In this document: one piece after another, positions 25,774-33,856 of the stretch
Position numbering within the stretch: position 1 is the first letter of the stretch
Layout of the letters: each line of letters opens with the position of its first letter
Assembly (NCBI RefSeq): GCF_014698035.1
Contig: NZ_JACJSF010000053.1
Location: 1-55,284 of the forward strand
Direction: 5' to 3'
Source of the DNA: Desmonostoc muscorum FACHB-395
GTDB lineage: Bacteria > Cyanobacteriota > Cyanobacteriia > Cyanobacteriales > Nostocaceae
Length of the DNA: 55,284 bases
Position numbers and translations under genes: made by a program
The notes under the pieces: generated by a model
Seen by the model: the letters and a program-made list of their open reading frames with translations, nothing else
What the model was told of the DNA's origin: nothing
Database searches by the model: none

Positions 25774-26039
25774 CTATCGCGGTCTTCTCGAATTAGTTCA
25801 GTACTATCAGGTAATCCAAAGTCTGCTGGATTCAAGCGGCGGCGATGGCGACTAATTTCCTCTAGAAGTTTTGGGACGTTTTTTCGCCTTTCCTCTTCCG
25901 TTGGCTGTGTTTTTGCCTGCAAGGCGTTCTGCAATATTGTAATAACTTGAGCATCAACTGAGCTATTTTCAGCTTTAGCTAACTCTTGAAGTTGTTCGTA
26001 TAACTCATCAGGTATGTTTAGCGTATTAAGGGTAGCCAT
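25770..26039 (-). CDS. Antitoxin of a VapBC/FitAB-type pair (ribbon-helix-helix)
   Basis: 89 residues. The N-terminus MATLNTLNIPDELYEQLQEL followed by AKAENSSVDAQVITIL is a typical ribbon-helix-helix DNA-binding domain that would repress its own promoter. The C-terminal part (EEISRHRRRLNPADFGLPDS) is the toxin-binding tail type seen in FitA/VapB. ATG at 26039 has GGGAG nine bases upstream; the longer frame would use TTG. Its partner toxin is broken, so this antitoxin is now an orphan, perhaps kept for cross-neutralising or simply not yet lost. Confidence 0.85.
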   Translation of the reverse strand: MATLNTLNIPDELYEQLQELAKAENSSVDAQVITILQNALQAKTQPTEEERRKNVPKLLEEISRHRRRLNPADFGLPDSTELIREDRDR

Positions 26040-26158
26040 TGATTGAACTCCCAAAAGAATTTATTGGTAATCGTAGCACGATGGGAGTTTGGGGGAGGAG
26101 CGATCGCCTTTAGTTTGTGGGTGCGATCGCTTCATTATCTCTACTACTCATCTGTTTC

Positions 26159-26374
26159 TTAATCCTTCTCTTCTGATTCCTCTGACAGAGATTTTAGTGA
26201 TGTTTTTCGTAAAACCCAATCAAGATAAAGTACAAGAATCTGCATTTTCAGAAAGTTGTTAGCACTTTTGATATTGCCATCACTCAGCACCCATTTACAA
26301 AACTTTTCCAGCAGTATTCCAACAACAACTTCAACAGACTTATTTACAACCAAAGGGATTAGTGTTTCTAGCAT
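26159..26374 (-). CDS. Small hypothetical protein
   Basis: 71 residues, family not recognised. N-terminal half is hydrophobic (ETLIPLVVNKSVEVVVGILL) and could be an amphipathic or membrane helix; the C-terminus is acidic and Ser-rich. GAGG lies nine bases before the ATG, supporting translation. It is divergent from the HTH-NACHT gene, with a 160-base spacer that holds a phased 10-bp repeat. A functional link with that gene is possible but unproven. Confidence 0.4.
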   Translation of the reverse strand: MLETLIPLVVNKSVEVVVGILLEKFCKWVLSDGNIKSANNFLKMQILVLYLDWVLRKTSLKSLSEESEEKD

Positions 26375-26436
26375 TGCGATTGCCTCAGTAGCTTGACTGA
26401 GTTCAATGTCGCAATTTTCTTTTGTAGTTATTTATC

Positions 26437-26476
26437 TGACTTACCTTGACTTAGCCTGACTTACACTGATTTAACT
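26437..26476. promoter_or_regulatory. Four tandem 10-bp repeats upstream of the NACHT gene
   Basis: TGACTTACCT, TGACTTAGCC, TGACTTACAC and TGATTTAACT follow each other without gaps at 26437-26476, ending 58 bases before the ATG at 26535. The 10-bp period puts the TGACTTA half-sites on one face of the helix, which suits cooperative binding of a regulator. The spacer also serves the divergent small gene. Function is inferred from position and period. Confidence 0.55.
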
Positions 26477-26534
26477 CCACATTTTGATAAAAACTTTGGC
26501 TACACTGGCTTATAAGTAATTGTGGGAGTGGGCA

Positions 26535-28961
26535 ATGTCTATACCAGAGGACTTTCTTAAGCAACTGGAGAAATACAGTGAATTGTCGCACCGAGAGAAA
26601 GAAGTTTTTCTAGAAATATTCGGTCGTAGTAAGAATCGAATCCACGTAGCTCAAGAATTAAATATTTCTGAAAGTAACCTCAGCACTTGCCTCACAGGTA
26701 TTTACAAAAAATTTTGTATCACTGGTAATGGCCCTGTTAAAGAAAGCCGCTTACGGGAGTATCTGAACAAAAGATACTCACAGCAAAAACCCTCTGGTCA
26801 TTTAACTACAGATGACGTAGATGATTCTATTGATACCTTAGTACAAGAAATCCGCAAACAAATCAAACCCTACATCAAAGAAAAGTGCGGAACCATGAGG
26901 GTACTGGATATGCGCCAACCTATAAAGTTGACTGGCAAACAAGGTATTTATACCAATGTCAATATTCTTGAGGAAATTACAGGGCGTAAGCGACTTAAAA
27001 TTGCGGAACTGTTGCAAAACTGTGATCCTGATAACTTTGAGCGCTTCGGAATCAGGCGAGTGAAAGAAAAGCGGGTGTCAGGTTTGAAGGCGGTACAAAG
27101 TCATAGCAAGCTAATGGTATTGGGTAAACCAGGTGCAGGTAAGACTACCTTTTTGAAATATCTGGCGATGCAATGTATCGAAGGGCATTTTCAAGAAAGC
27201 CAAGTTCCCTTGTTTATTACCCTCAAAGATTTTGCTGAGGTACTCAAACAACCAGATATTTTGGAATATATTGCTCAACAATTTTCTAGTTGCGGAGTGA
27301 CAGATACCAGGGTTAAAACAGAACAACTCTTGAGACAAGGTAGAGCATTAGTGTTATTGGATGGTTTGGATGAAGTTCGAGAAGAAGACACGAAGCGAGT
27401 TTTACGGCAAATTAGAGAGATGTCATACCAGTTTCACAACAATAAATTCGTCATCACCTGTCGTATTGCTGCTAAAGAATACACCTTTGAACATTTTACC
27501 GAAGTAGAAGTGGCAGATTTTGATAAAGAACAAATCGCTATCTTTGTACAAAATTGGTTTCAATTCATGGGCCAAATGCAGGGCGAACGTTTTATCCAAA
27601 AACTGAAGAAAAACAAGCCAATCCAAGAATTAGCAACAAATCCTCTACTGCTTACCCTGCTATGTTTGGTATTTGGAGAAAGCAACGATTTTCCGATAAA
27701 TCGTTCTGAACTTTATAAAGAGGGATTGGATGTGTTGCTGAAAAAATGGGATGCCAAACGCAATATTGAGCGAGATCAAGTTTATAAAAACTTATCTTTG
27801 CAGCGCAAGGAAGACTTATTGAGCCAAATCGCTTTGATCACTTTTGAGCAAAAGGATTATTTCTTTAAACAAAAAACAGTTGAAGTCTACATTGCTGAGT
27901 TCATCCGTAACTTACGTGATGCTGACACTGGCAAAGAAGCTCTAAGACTAGACAGCGAAGCTGTTTTGAAATCTATTGAAGCGCAACACGGGCTATTAGT
28001 AGAACGGGCAAAGGGAATTTATTCATTTTCTCACCTAACTTTTCAGGAGTATTTTACTGCGAGAGAAATAGTTGCTAATTCTGCCTGGGAAAGTATAGTG
28101 GAGCATATCACAGATAAACGCTGGCATGAGGTATTTTTGCTAACTACAGAGATGATGCGTAGAGCAGATGAATTAATAAGGTTGATGAAACAAAAAATTG
28201 ACGAGTTATATATTAAAAATCCACAAATACACTTACTCTTAGCATTTATTAACCAAAAATCCAATTCAATAGAAACCCACTATAAGCCGGTAGCTGTCAG
28301 AGCCTTTTATTTTGGCTTATCTCATATATTTACTGGGGAAATTAGTTTTGGTGTTAGTTTTGATTCTATATCTCTTGTTAAATCTGCTGACTTAAATCTA
28401 GGCATTCCTTTTGCTTATAATAAGGAACGAAAATTAGTTCTTATTCCTCAACTTAACCTCGAAATTGCAAATTTACTTGGCTTGTCTAAAATCTTGATCG
28501 AGGGAAATAGATGTACTTTTGATTACTTTCTTGCTATTGCTTATGCTCTTACTTTTACTTGTGAAGATGACGAGAAAGGTGCTTTTAATCTTGCTACATT
28601 TTTAGACTTGTATCGTAGCCTTTCTATTATTATTGAGTATGCTAAAAAATTTGATATTAAACTACAGCTAGTACTTGTAACTCTAAAACAACAGCTACCA
28701 GACCCCGATCAATATCAAACGAGCTTTTTACAGTGGTGGAAAGAAAGTAATCAGGATTGGGTAAAACATATTAGAAATGTAATACTTGAATATTTTGGTT
28801 TCGATGACGCTTGGAAGCATGAAGAAGAAACAATTAAATTGTTCCGGCAATATTACTATACAAATAAATTGCTAATAGATTGTTTGAACAGTGATTGCTA
28901 TATTAGTCAAAAACTCAGAGAAGAAATTGAAAATACTTTGCTATTACCATTTAATATTTAA
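26535..28961 (+). CDS. HTH-NACHT STAND ATPase (cyanobacterial NACHT family)
   Basis: 808 residues. N-terminal LuxR-like helix-turn-helix (about 15-65: LSHREKEVFLEIF, HVAQELNISESNLSTCLTGI). Then a linker, and a NACHT domain with Walker A LGKPGAGKTTFLKYLA (about 196-211), Walker B LVLLDGLDEVREED (about 272-285), sensor VITCRIAA and the NPLLLTLLC winged-helix entry. C-terminal helical region with LNQKSNS-type and KPVAVRAFYFGLS segments matches the helical C-terminus of many cyanobacterial NACHT proteins. ATG at 26535 has GGAG upstream; the longer frame starts with TTG. NACHT proteins are signal-sensing switches and several bacterial ones defend against phage. Here the HTH suggests DNA binding or self-regulation. 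It contains no obvious nuclease or pore effector. Confidence 0.9.
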   Translation: MSIPEDFLKQLEKYSELSHREKEVFLEIFGRSKNRIHVAQELNISESNLSTCLTGIYKKFCITGNGPVKESRLREYLNKRYSQQKPSGHLTTDDVDDSIDTLVQEIRKQIKPYIKEKCGTMRVLDMRQPIKLTGKQGIYTNVNILEEITGRKRLKIAELLQNCDPDNFERFGIRRVKEKRVSGLKAVQSHSKLMVLGKPGAGKTTFLKYLAMQCIEGHFQESQVPLFITLKDFAEVLKQPDILEYIAQQFSSCGVTDTRVKTEQLLRQGRALVLLDGLDEVREEDTKRVLRQIREMSYQFHNNKFVITCRIAAKEYTFEHFTEVEVADFDKEQIAIFVQNWFQFMGQMQGERFIQKLKKNKPIQELATNPLLLTLLCLVFGESNDFPINRSELYKEGLDVLLKKWDAKRNIERDQVYKNLSLQRKEDLLSQIALITFEQKDYFFKQKTVEVYIAEFIRNLRDADTGKEALRLDSEAVLKSIEAQHGLLVERAKGIYSFSHLTFQEYFTAREIVANSAWESIVEHITDKRWHEVFLLTTEMMRRADELIRLMKQKIDELYIKNPQIHLLLAFINQKSNSIETHYKPVAVRAFYFGLSHIFTGEISFGVSFDSISLVKSADLNLGIPFAYNKERKLVLIPQLNLEIANLLGLSKILIEGNRCTFDYFLAIAYALTFTCEDDEKGAFNLATFLDLYRSLSIIIEYAKKFDIKLQLVLVTLKQQLPDPDQYQTSFLQWWKESNQDWVKHIRNVILEYFGFDDAWKHEEETIKLFRQYYYTNKLLIDCLNSDCYISQKLREEIENTLLLPFNI

Positions 28962-29048
28962 AAGTGATAGAGGCGGTAAAAACATAAAGAAAAAACTAAT
29001 TGTTTTAACATAAAGTTATTTGAAAAAATAATTTTTTAAGTGCTACCT

Positions 29049-29402
29049 ATGAAAAAAGATATTTGCGATCGCACTTTTAATTTTTCAGTTCGCATAGTCA
29101 AATTGTGCCAGTTTTTAGATGACAAACCAGGAGTAGCGCGAACCCTTGCTCAACAGTTGTTAAGGTCAGGAACATCGATTGGAGCTAATGTAGAAGAAGC
29201 GCAAGCTGCTCAAAGCAAAGCAGATTTTATCAGCAAGCTCATGATTGCACTAAAAGAATCCCGTGAAACTCGGTATTGGTTAAGATTGCTCATTGCTGCC
29301 GAAATAGTACCTCAAGCAAAAATTAGTCAACTCCAATCCGAAGCCGAAGAACTAACCAAAATTCTTGGTGCCATCATCATCTCCACCAAAAGCTCCACCT
29401 AA
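29049..29402 (+). CDS. Four-helix-bundle protein (S23/IVP family)
   Basis: 117 residues of the family first described from intervening-sequence ORFs in 23S rRNA genes. Typical stretches are FSVRIVKLCQFLD, LAQQLLRSGTSIGANVEEA, SKADFISKLMIALKESRET and YWLRLLIAAEIV. Function is unknown; members are small helical bundles thought to bind nucleic acid or protein. The internal ATG at 29049 is preferred over GTG at 29040. It follows the NACHT gene on the same strand after 87 AT-rich bases, so co-transcription is possible. Confidence 0.85.
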   Translation: MKKDICDRTFNFSVRIVKLCQFLDDKPGVARTLAQQLLRSGTSIGANVEEAQAAQSKADFISKLMIALKESRETRYWLRLLIAAEIVPQAKISQLQSEAEELTKILGAIIISTKSST

Positions 29403-29447
29403 CCTCTTCAATTTTTAATTTTTAATTTTCAATTTTTAATTCCTAAA

Positions 29448-29532
29448 CGGAGAGGGGGAGATTCGAACTCCCGGAGGTTTTAGCCTCATCCGATTTCAAG
29501 TCGGACGCAATCGACCACTCTGCCACCTCTCC
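29448..29532 (-). tRNA. tRNA-Ser (UGA anticodon)
   Basis: On the minus strand the acceptor stem GGAGAGG pairs with CCTCTCC, there is a long variable arm typical of class II tRNA, the anticodon loop reads CTTGAAA (anticodon TGA), and the T-loop is GTTCGAATC. The discriminator is G; CCA is not encoded. Confidence 0.95.
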
Positions 29533-29663
29533 AATAAATCTGTCAAACTTGTGCTTATCCTAGTTTCAGACGCTATTCAGGCGCTTTTGTTGGTTAGCAC
29601 TAAACTTGACAGATAATACTATACCTTATTATCTACGCAGATTGCACTACTGGATGCGAATGT

Positions 29664-30584
29664 CTACGACACAATACGCGATCGCTCGTACAAAATTTCC
29701 TCTTTAGCCACCTGAAAGTCATTCCCCACCCAAACTAGGGAAACTTGCGAAACCACACCCGCCTCTAGGGTGACAATGGAAAAATTACGCAACTTCTCGC
29801 TGTCATTTTCCACAATCCTGGGGACACTAGCCGCATTCAAGTAAATTGTCCCCTCTGGACTTCTAAAAATGGGCTTGCGCTGCACCTTCTTCGTATGGCG
29901 TAAATCTCGGTGCATGTGACCAAATGTCACCAGAGGAATGGTTTTACCAGCAGTCAAGGCTTGAGAAATCGCCTCGCCCAAATCTGGATCGCCAAAGTCG
30001 CCGCCAATTGGATGCCAGTCTTTGCCGCAGGGGTCTTCGGGGCGATCGCCTAACCCACTAGGCCCATTGTGACCCAAAAATATAATTGTCTCGTAAGCGG
30101 CGCTTTTAACAGCTTTGAAGATGCGATCGGCGGATTCTTCCAAACTCGTCACACCGTAACGTTCTTTACAGATTTCCGCGAATTTCCACTCTGGGCCACC
30201 CCAAGTAAAGGGACGACCCCCCACTACAGTTAAATTCCAAACGGGAAAATCCAACTTACCGTAACCGACATGGGACGGGCCTAATAAATCGAGTTGTTCC
30301 TGTACCCAGTCTTCCTTAGAGCGGTCATAAGGAGCCTTTTTGCGTCCCCATTCGGTGGCGGTGTACCAGGCATCGTGGTTGCCCATCACGGCTGCTTTGG
30401 GAATATCGAGAGATGCGATCGCTCTGACCACTTCCACCGACTCGTTGCCAAAATCCCCGACAAACAGCACTAAGTCAACACCCAAATGCTTGAGTGCAAC
30501 GCCATCTTCCACTTCCCATTGGTCGTGAATATCTCCAACTACAGCAATTTTGAGGTTTATCGATTGAGTTTTCTGACTGGTCAT
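29664..30584 (-). CDS. Calcineurin-like metallophosphoesterase (TIGR04168-type)
   Basis: 306 residues with the full set of metallophosphatase motifs: VVGDIHDQW, VLFVGDFGN, VMGNHDAWY, FLGHNGPSG and TFGHMHRDLR, which together hold two metal ions. This form is widespread in cyanobacteria and plants; the substrate is not known. ATG at 30584 has AGGAAAG a few bases upstream and starts MTSQKTQ; the frame extends upstream to 30647 but without homology. It is divergent from nadA over about 150 bases. Confidence 0.9.
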   Translation of the reverse strand: MTSQKTQSINLKIAVVGDIHDQWEVEDGVALKHLGVDLVLFVGDFGNESVEVVRAIASLDIPKAAVMGNHDAWYTATEWGRKKAPYDRSKEDWVQEQLDLLGPSHVGYGKLDFPVWNLTVVGGRPFTWGGPEWKFAEICKERYGVTSLEESADRIFKAVKSAAYETIIFLGHNGPSGLGDRPEDPCGKDWHPIGGDFGDPDLGEAISQALTAGKTIPLVTFGHMHRDLRHTKKVQRKPIFRSPEGTIYLNAASVPRIVENDSEKLRNFSIVTLEAGVVSQVSLVWVGNDFQVAKEEILYERSRIVS

Positions 30585-30733
30585 GCCACTTTCCTTGCCG
30601 TCTATCTCCAGGATATGAAACTCAGCCCGATTTGGACACAACCCCAAAATATCAACCGTCCACTATTTTTGGTAAAAACTACTATAATTGAATCCACAGG
30701 ACATACATTTGCAACATAAAGCACCCCTAAACT

Positions 30734-31708
30734 GTGTTTACCACTGCACTAGCTCAACGAGAAAACACCCAACTGGGTGAACTACCACTAGATTTGTTTG
30801 CCGCGATTCAGAGTCTCAAAAAAGAACTCAACGCCGTTATCCTGGCGCATTATTATCAAGAGCCAGATATTCAGGATATTGCAGACTTTATTGGGGATTC
30901 ATTACAACTAGCAAAAGCCGCCGAAAAAACCAATGCGGATGTAATTGTCTTTGCTGGTGTTCACTTCATGGCAGAAACAGCAAAGATACTTAATCCCGAT
31001 AAATTAGTACTTTTACCAGATTTGGATGCTGGTTGCTCTTTAGCAGACAGTTGCCCACCAGAGGCGTTTGCAGCTTTTAAAGCAGCGCATCCGAATCATT
31101 TGGTAGTGTCTTATATCAACTGTTCTGCTGATATCAAGGCGATGAGCGATATTATTTGCACTAGTTCCAACGCTGTGAAAATTGTGCAGCAGATACCGAA
31201 GGAACAGCCGATTATTTTTGCCCCAGATCGGAATTTGGGGCGGTATGTCATGGAGCAGACGGGACGAGATTTGGTGCTATGGCAAGGTAGCTGTGTTGTC
31301 CATGAAACCTTTTCGGAAAAGAAAATTGTCCAGTTAAAAATTGCTCATCCCGAAGCAGAGGCGATCGCACACCCAGAATGTGAAAGTAGTGTATTGCGCC
31401 ACGCCAGCTTTATTGGCTCTACAGCCGCCTTACTCAAATATTGTCAAAGCAGTCCCACCAAAGAATTTATCGTTGCTACGGAGCCGGGAATCATTCACCA
31501 AATGCAAAAATTAGCTCCTGACAAGCATTTTATTCCTGCACCGCCGATGAATAACTGTGCTTGTAACGAATGTCCGTTTATGCGGTTAAACACCCTAGAA
31601 AAGCTCTACTGGGCAATGAAAAATCGCACACCCGAAATTACCATGTCAGAGGATATTCGGCTGGCTGCACTGCGACCAATGCAACGAATGCTGGAGATGA
31701 GCGTGTAA
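30734..31708 (+). CDS. nadA: Quinolinate synthase
   Basis: 324 residues, begins with GTG. It condenses iminoaspartate with dihydroxyacetone phosphate to make quinolinate for NAD synthesis and holds a [4Fe-4S] cluster. Key sequence: ILAHYYQEPDIQDIADF near the N-terminus, cluster cysteines in DAGCSLADSC, HPECESS and NNCACNECPFM, plus FAPDRNLGRYV and FIVATEPGI. Length fits the family. It is a single gene, ended by a palindrome at 31729-31760. nadB and nadC are not adjacent. Confidence 0.95.
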   Translation: MFTTALAQRENTQLGELPLDLFAAIQSLKKELNAVILAHYYQEPDIQDIADFIGDSLQLAKAAEKTNADVIVFAGVHFMAETAKILNPDKLVLLPDLDAGCSLADSCPPEAFAAFKAAHPNHLVVSYINCSADIKAMSDIICTSSNAVKIVQQIPKEQPIIFAPDRNLGRYVMEQTGRDLVLWQGSCVVHETFSEKKIVQLKIAHPEAEAIAHPECESSVLRHASFIGSTAALLKYCQSSPTKEFIVATEPGIIHQMQKLAPDKHFIPAPPMNNCACNECPFMRLNTLEKLYWAMKNRTPEITMSEDIRLAALRPMQRMLEMSV

Positions 31709-31728
31709 CCAGTATTTTTTATCCATAA

Positions 31729-31760
31729 GGTAGAGACGCAGTTTTGTTGCGATCTCTACC
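31729..31760 (+). terminator. Palindrome after nadA
   Basis: GGTAGAGA at 31729-31736 pairs with TCTCTACC at 31753-31760, with inner CGCA/TGCG pairing. It starts 21 bases past the nadA stop and belongs to the GTAGAGACGCG palindrome family found at 7233 and 46460. Confidence 0.55.
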
Positions 31761-31832
31761 CACAAGTTATTTTTTCTAACCACTTGCTAATTATAAAAGG
31801 TGGTGCTAAGATTTTAAATCGTGAGACAAATC

Positions 31833-31918
31833 GGGTCGGTGTCCGAGTGGTTAATGGAGACGGACTGTAAATCCGTTGGCTAGCGCCTACGCTGGTTCAA
31901 ATCCAGCCCGGCCCACCA
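31833..31918 (+). tRNA. tRNA-Tyr (GUA anticodon), CCA encoded
   Basis: Acceptor GGGTCGG pairs with CCGGCCC at 31908-31914, followed by A and an encoded CCA. Anticodon loop ACTGTAAAT gives GTA; a long variable arm (GCTAGCGCCTACGC) and T-loop GTTCAAATC complete a class II tRNA-Tyr. Confidence 0.95.
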
Positions 31919-32004
31919 CTTACGAAGTTATAAGTTATAATGTCTGGGTAAGCATCAAAACTCCCAGCATTTAACTTCTAGCTGAAAAATCGGAATTATG
32001 TTTC

Positions 32005-32076
32005 GCCCGTGTGGCTCAGTGGTAGAGCACACCCTTGGTAAGGGTGAGGTCACGAGTTCAATCCTCGTCACGGGCT
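32005..32076 (+). tRNA. tRNA-Thr (GGU anticodon)
   Basis: Acceptor GCCCGTG pairs with CACGGGC at 32069-32075, discriminator T. D-loop GGCTCAGTGGTAGAGC, anticodon loop CTTGGTAAG gives GGT, T-loop GTTCAATCC. A short T run follows. Many islands insert at tRNA 3' ends; transposon fragments begin about 600 bases downstream. Confidence 0.93.
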
Positions 32077-32285
32077 TTTTCCAGAGATACTTAGCAGTCC
32101 TAAAACATCCTAGATTGTCCTAAACGTGTCTTAAGCATAGGACAGTCTAATGAGGGTTTGCTAGATATATCTCAAATCTTTAACTTAGGGGTAGACCTGT
32201 AAAACTTCTAGGTGTCCTTAGATTCCCTTGCTGGCGTGGGTAAATCGAAATATTTCCCAGGCTATCGAAACATTTCGACAAAGGA

Positions 32286-32510
32286 TTAATCCAGGTGGTC
32301 TTGGTACTGATTAACAATGTCTTGGGAGTCATCCTGATAAACCTGTTTAGTCTTGGTGCGGTTGAATGGCTTAATCCTTCTCTGACCAGTTTGGGATTTT
32401 CGGGCTTCTAAAACCTGTAACAGTCTTATTTGCTTTTCAGTTGTCAGTTGATGAAATATCTCTTTCTGCTTGGCATTCATTGTGAACTTGGCAGGTTGTT
32501 TGTTAATCAT
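32286..32510 (-). CDS. Small basic hypothetical protein
   Basis: 74 residues, rich in Lys, Arg and Gln (for example KQKEIFHQLTTEKQIRLLQV, then RKSQTGQRRIKPFNRTK). I do not recognise the family; composition suggests nucleic-acid binding. A strong Shine-Dalgarno, GGAGG, sits 10 bases before the ATG, which is the main support for it being real. It lies between tRNA-Thr and transposase fragments, so it may be part of a small acquired region. Confidence 0.5.
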   Translation of the reverse strand: MINKQPAKFTMNAKQKEIFHQLTTEKQIRLLQVLEARKSQTGQRRIKPFNRTKTKQVYQDDSQDIVNQYQDHLD

Positions 32511-32672
32511 TGTTTTGTTCCTCCGGTCGGTTCGCTCATTTCACAAATAGAATAGCCAAATAACAGCCTGAAAGTGTAGTCTGCAAAGGTGCTCACTAAT
32601 AATTGAGGCGGCTAGATAACAGTTGCAAAACACTACATCAGAGCGAGTAGATGATCTTCCAGTGATCATTCA

Positions 32673-33080
32673 TTAGTTGTTACAAATGCAGATCCAGTTT
32701 CTGCTAGACCTTGAATTACCAATGTACTGTCGTTTCACATAATCAGTCGTATTCCCTTTTTTCTTATTACCTATTTCATCAACAATTAGTATTATTGGGC
32801 GACCTTGAAGTATATGTAATATTAATTCTAATCTTTGCCTTCTTAATTTTTTTATATCCCAAGGTGATTCTGTTAAAAAATGGTGTAATACTTGATGATT
32901 ATTTAGTCCTACAATTTTCGCTATTTCTGGTAGAGTTTTACGTTTTACATCAGAAAGACATCCTATATGTAGGTACTTAAAAGATTCAAAACTTCTAACT
33001 TCTGGGAATAGGTTTTGATACAACTGGCAATATTCATCCACAAATTTGACTGTGGGCACGGGTGGGCGAGGCTCAACCAT
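32673..33080 (-). pseudogene. IS701-like transposase, N-terminal fragment
   Basis: About 120 residues match the start of cyanobacterial IS701-family (DDE) transposases: FKYLHIGCLSDVKRKTLPEI, LHHFLTESPWDIKKLRRQRL and the first catalytic Asp in LIVDEIGNKKKGNTTDYVKR. The sequence departs from the family right after RQYIGN and stops 14 codons later. Full proteins are about 400 residues, so two thirds of the gene, with the other catalytic acids, is gone. It is divergent from the TnpB relic, start codons 66 bases apart. Confidence 0.8.
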
Positions 33081-33146
33081 ACTCTCTGTCTCAGTTTTTG
33101 CGATCGCACTTAATTATACTTTAGCGAGAGTGATAAAAAAGGGTTA

Positions 33147-33721
33147 ATGGTTGAGGCAAGAGTTGTGAGGACAGCGTACCAATACAAGCTACGACCAACA
33201 ACAAAACAAGCCATTGAGATAGACAGATGGCTGTCTATGTTATGCGCTCAATATAATTTCTTGTTGGCTGATAGATTTGATTGGTATGAGCACAATCGTT
33301 CATCAATTAATGCCTGTCCTCTTATCTGCCATATACCAGAATTGCTGGACAACCCAGACTATTATTCAAAAAATAAAACGCTACTAAATCTCAAAAAAAC
33401 TCATCCTTGGTACGGTGAAATTTACTCGCAGGTGCTACAGGATATAGTTAAGCGAGTGAAAGTGACGTTTGACCGTTTTTTAAAAGGTGATAGCAACGGA
33501 AAACGAAGTAGACGACCTCGGTTTAAATCTCGTGAACGTTGGTAATTGCAGTCAATCCATCGGGTACGTCACAAGATTGTTCCAGTTGTGGGGTAAAAAT
33601 TTCTAAAAAGCTGCATGGAAGATGGCATTTGTGTCTGTGTGGGTGCAGTCTTAATCGTGACCATAACGCGGCAGTAAATATAAAAAATAGAGCCGACGGA
33701 CATGCGATTCTTAAAGCTTAA
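33147..33721 (+). pseudogene. TnpB (IS200/IS605 family) relic with central deletion
   Basis: The first part (33147-33545) is a TnpB-like N-terminus: AYQYKLRPTTKQ, LSMLCAQYNFLLADRF, YSQVLQDIVKRVKVTFDRFL and KRSRRPRFKSRERW. The frame then breaks. In another frame the C-terminal zinc-finger and last RuvC Asp follow: AVNPSGTSQDCSSCG, HLCLCGC and LNRDHNAAVNI, to a stop at 33721. About 200 residues with the main RuvC motifs are deleted at about 33535-33545. The N-terminal piece is unusual in length and Trp/Tyr content compared with short TnpBs. The 3' hairpin at 33758-33789 remains. No tnpA is present. Confidence 0.85.
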
Positions 33722-33757
33722 CGCCTCCTAAGCAATAGCCGGATTGGTTGAGAAGCC

Positions 33758-33789
33758 CACACTGAAATTGGAGTACCAATTTCAGTGTG
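33758..33789 (+). repeat. Perfect 14-bp hairpin at the 3' side of the TnpB relic
   Basis: CACACTGAAATTGG at 33758-33771, loop AGTA, complement at 33776-33789. It starts 36 bases past the tnpB stop. IS605-type elements have hairpins at their ends for TnpA binding and produce a guide RNA from this end; it could be either of these or a terminator. Confidence 0.6.
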
Positions 33790-33856
33790 CGGAGTGTGTC
33801 ACTGTTCACGGATTTTGTTTGTGAACACTATTTTTTATTCTAAAATTTCCTCACTT

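Noticed and set aside
26437..26476. CRISPR array
   Set aside because: The 10-bp units are contiguous with no spacers, and no cas genes are near; better read as a phased operator-type repeat.
32723..32980. 89-codon plus-strand frame opposite the IS701 fragment
   Set aside because: It is antisense to recognisable transposase sequence and has no features of its own.
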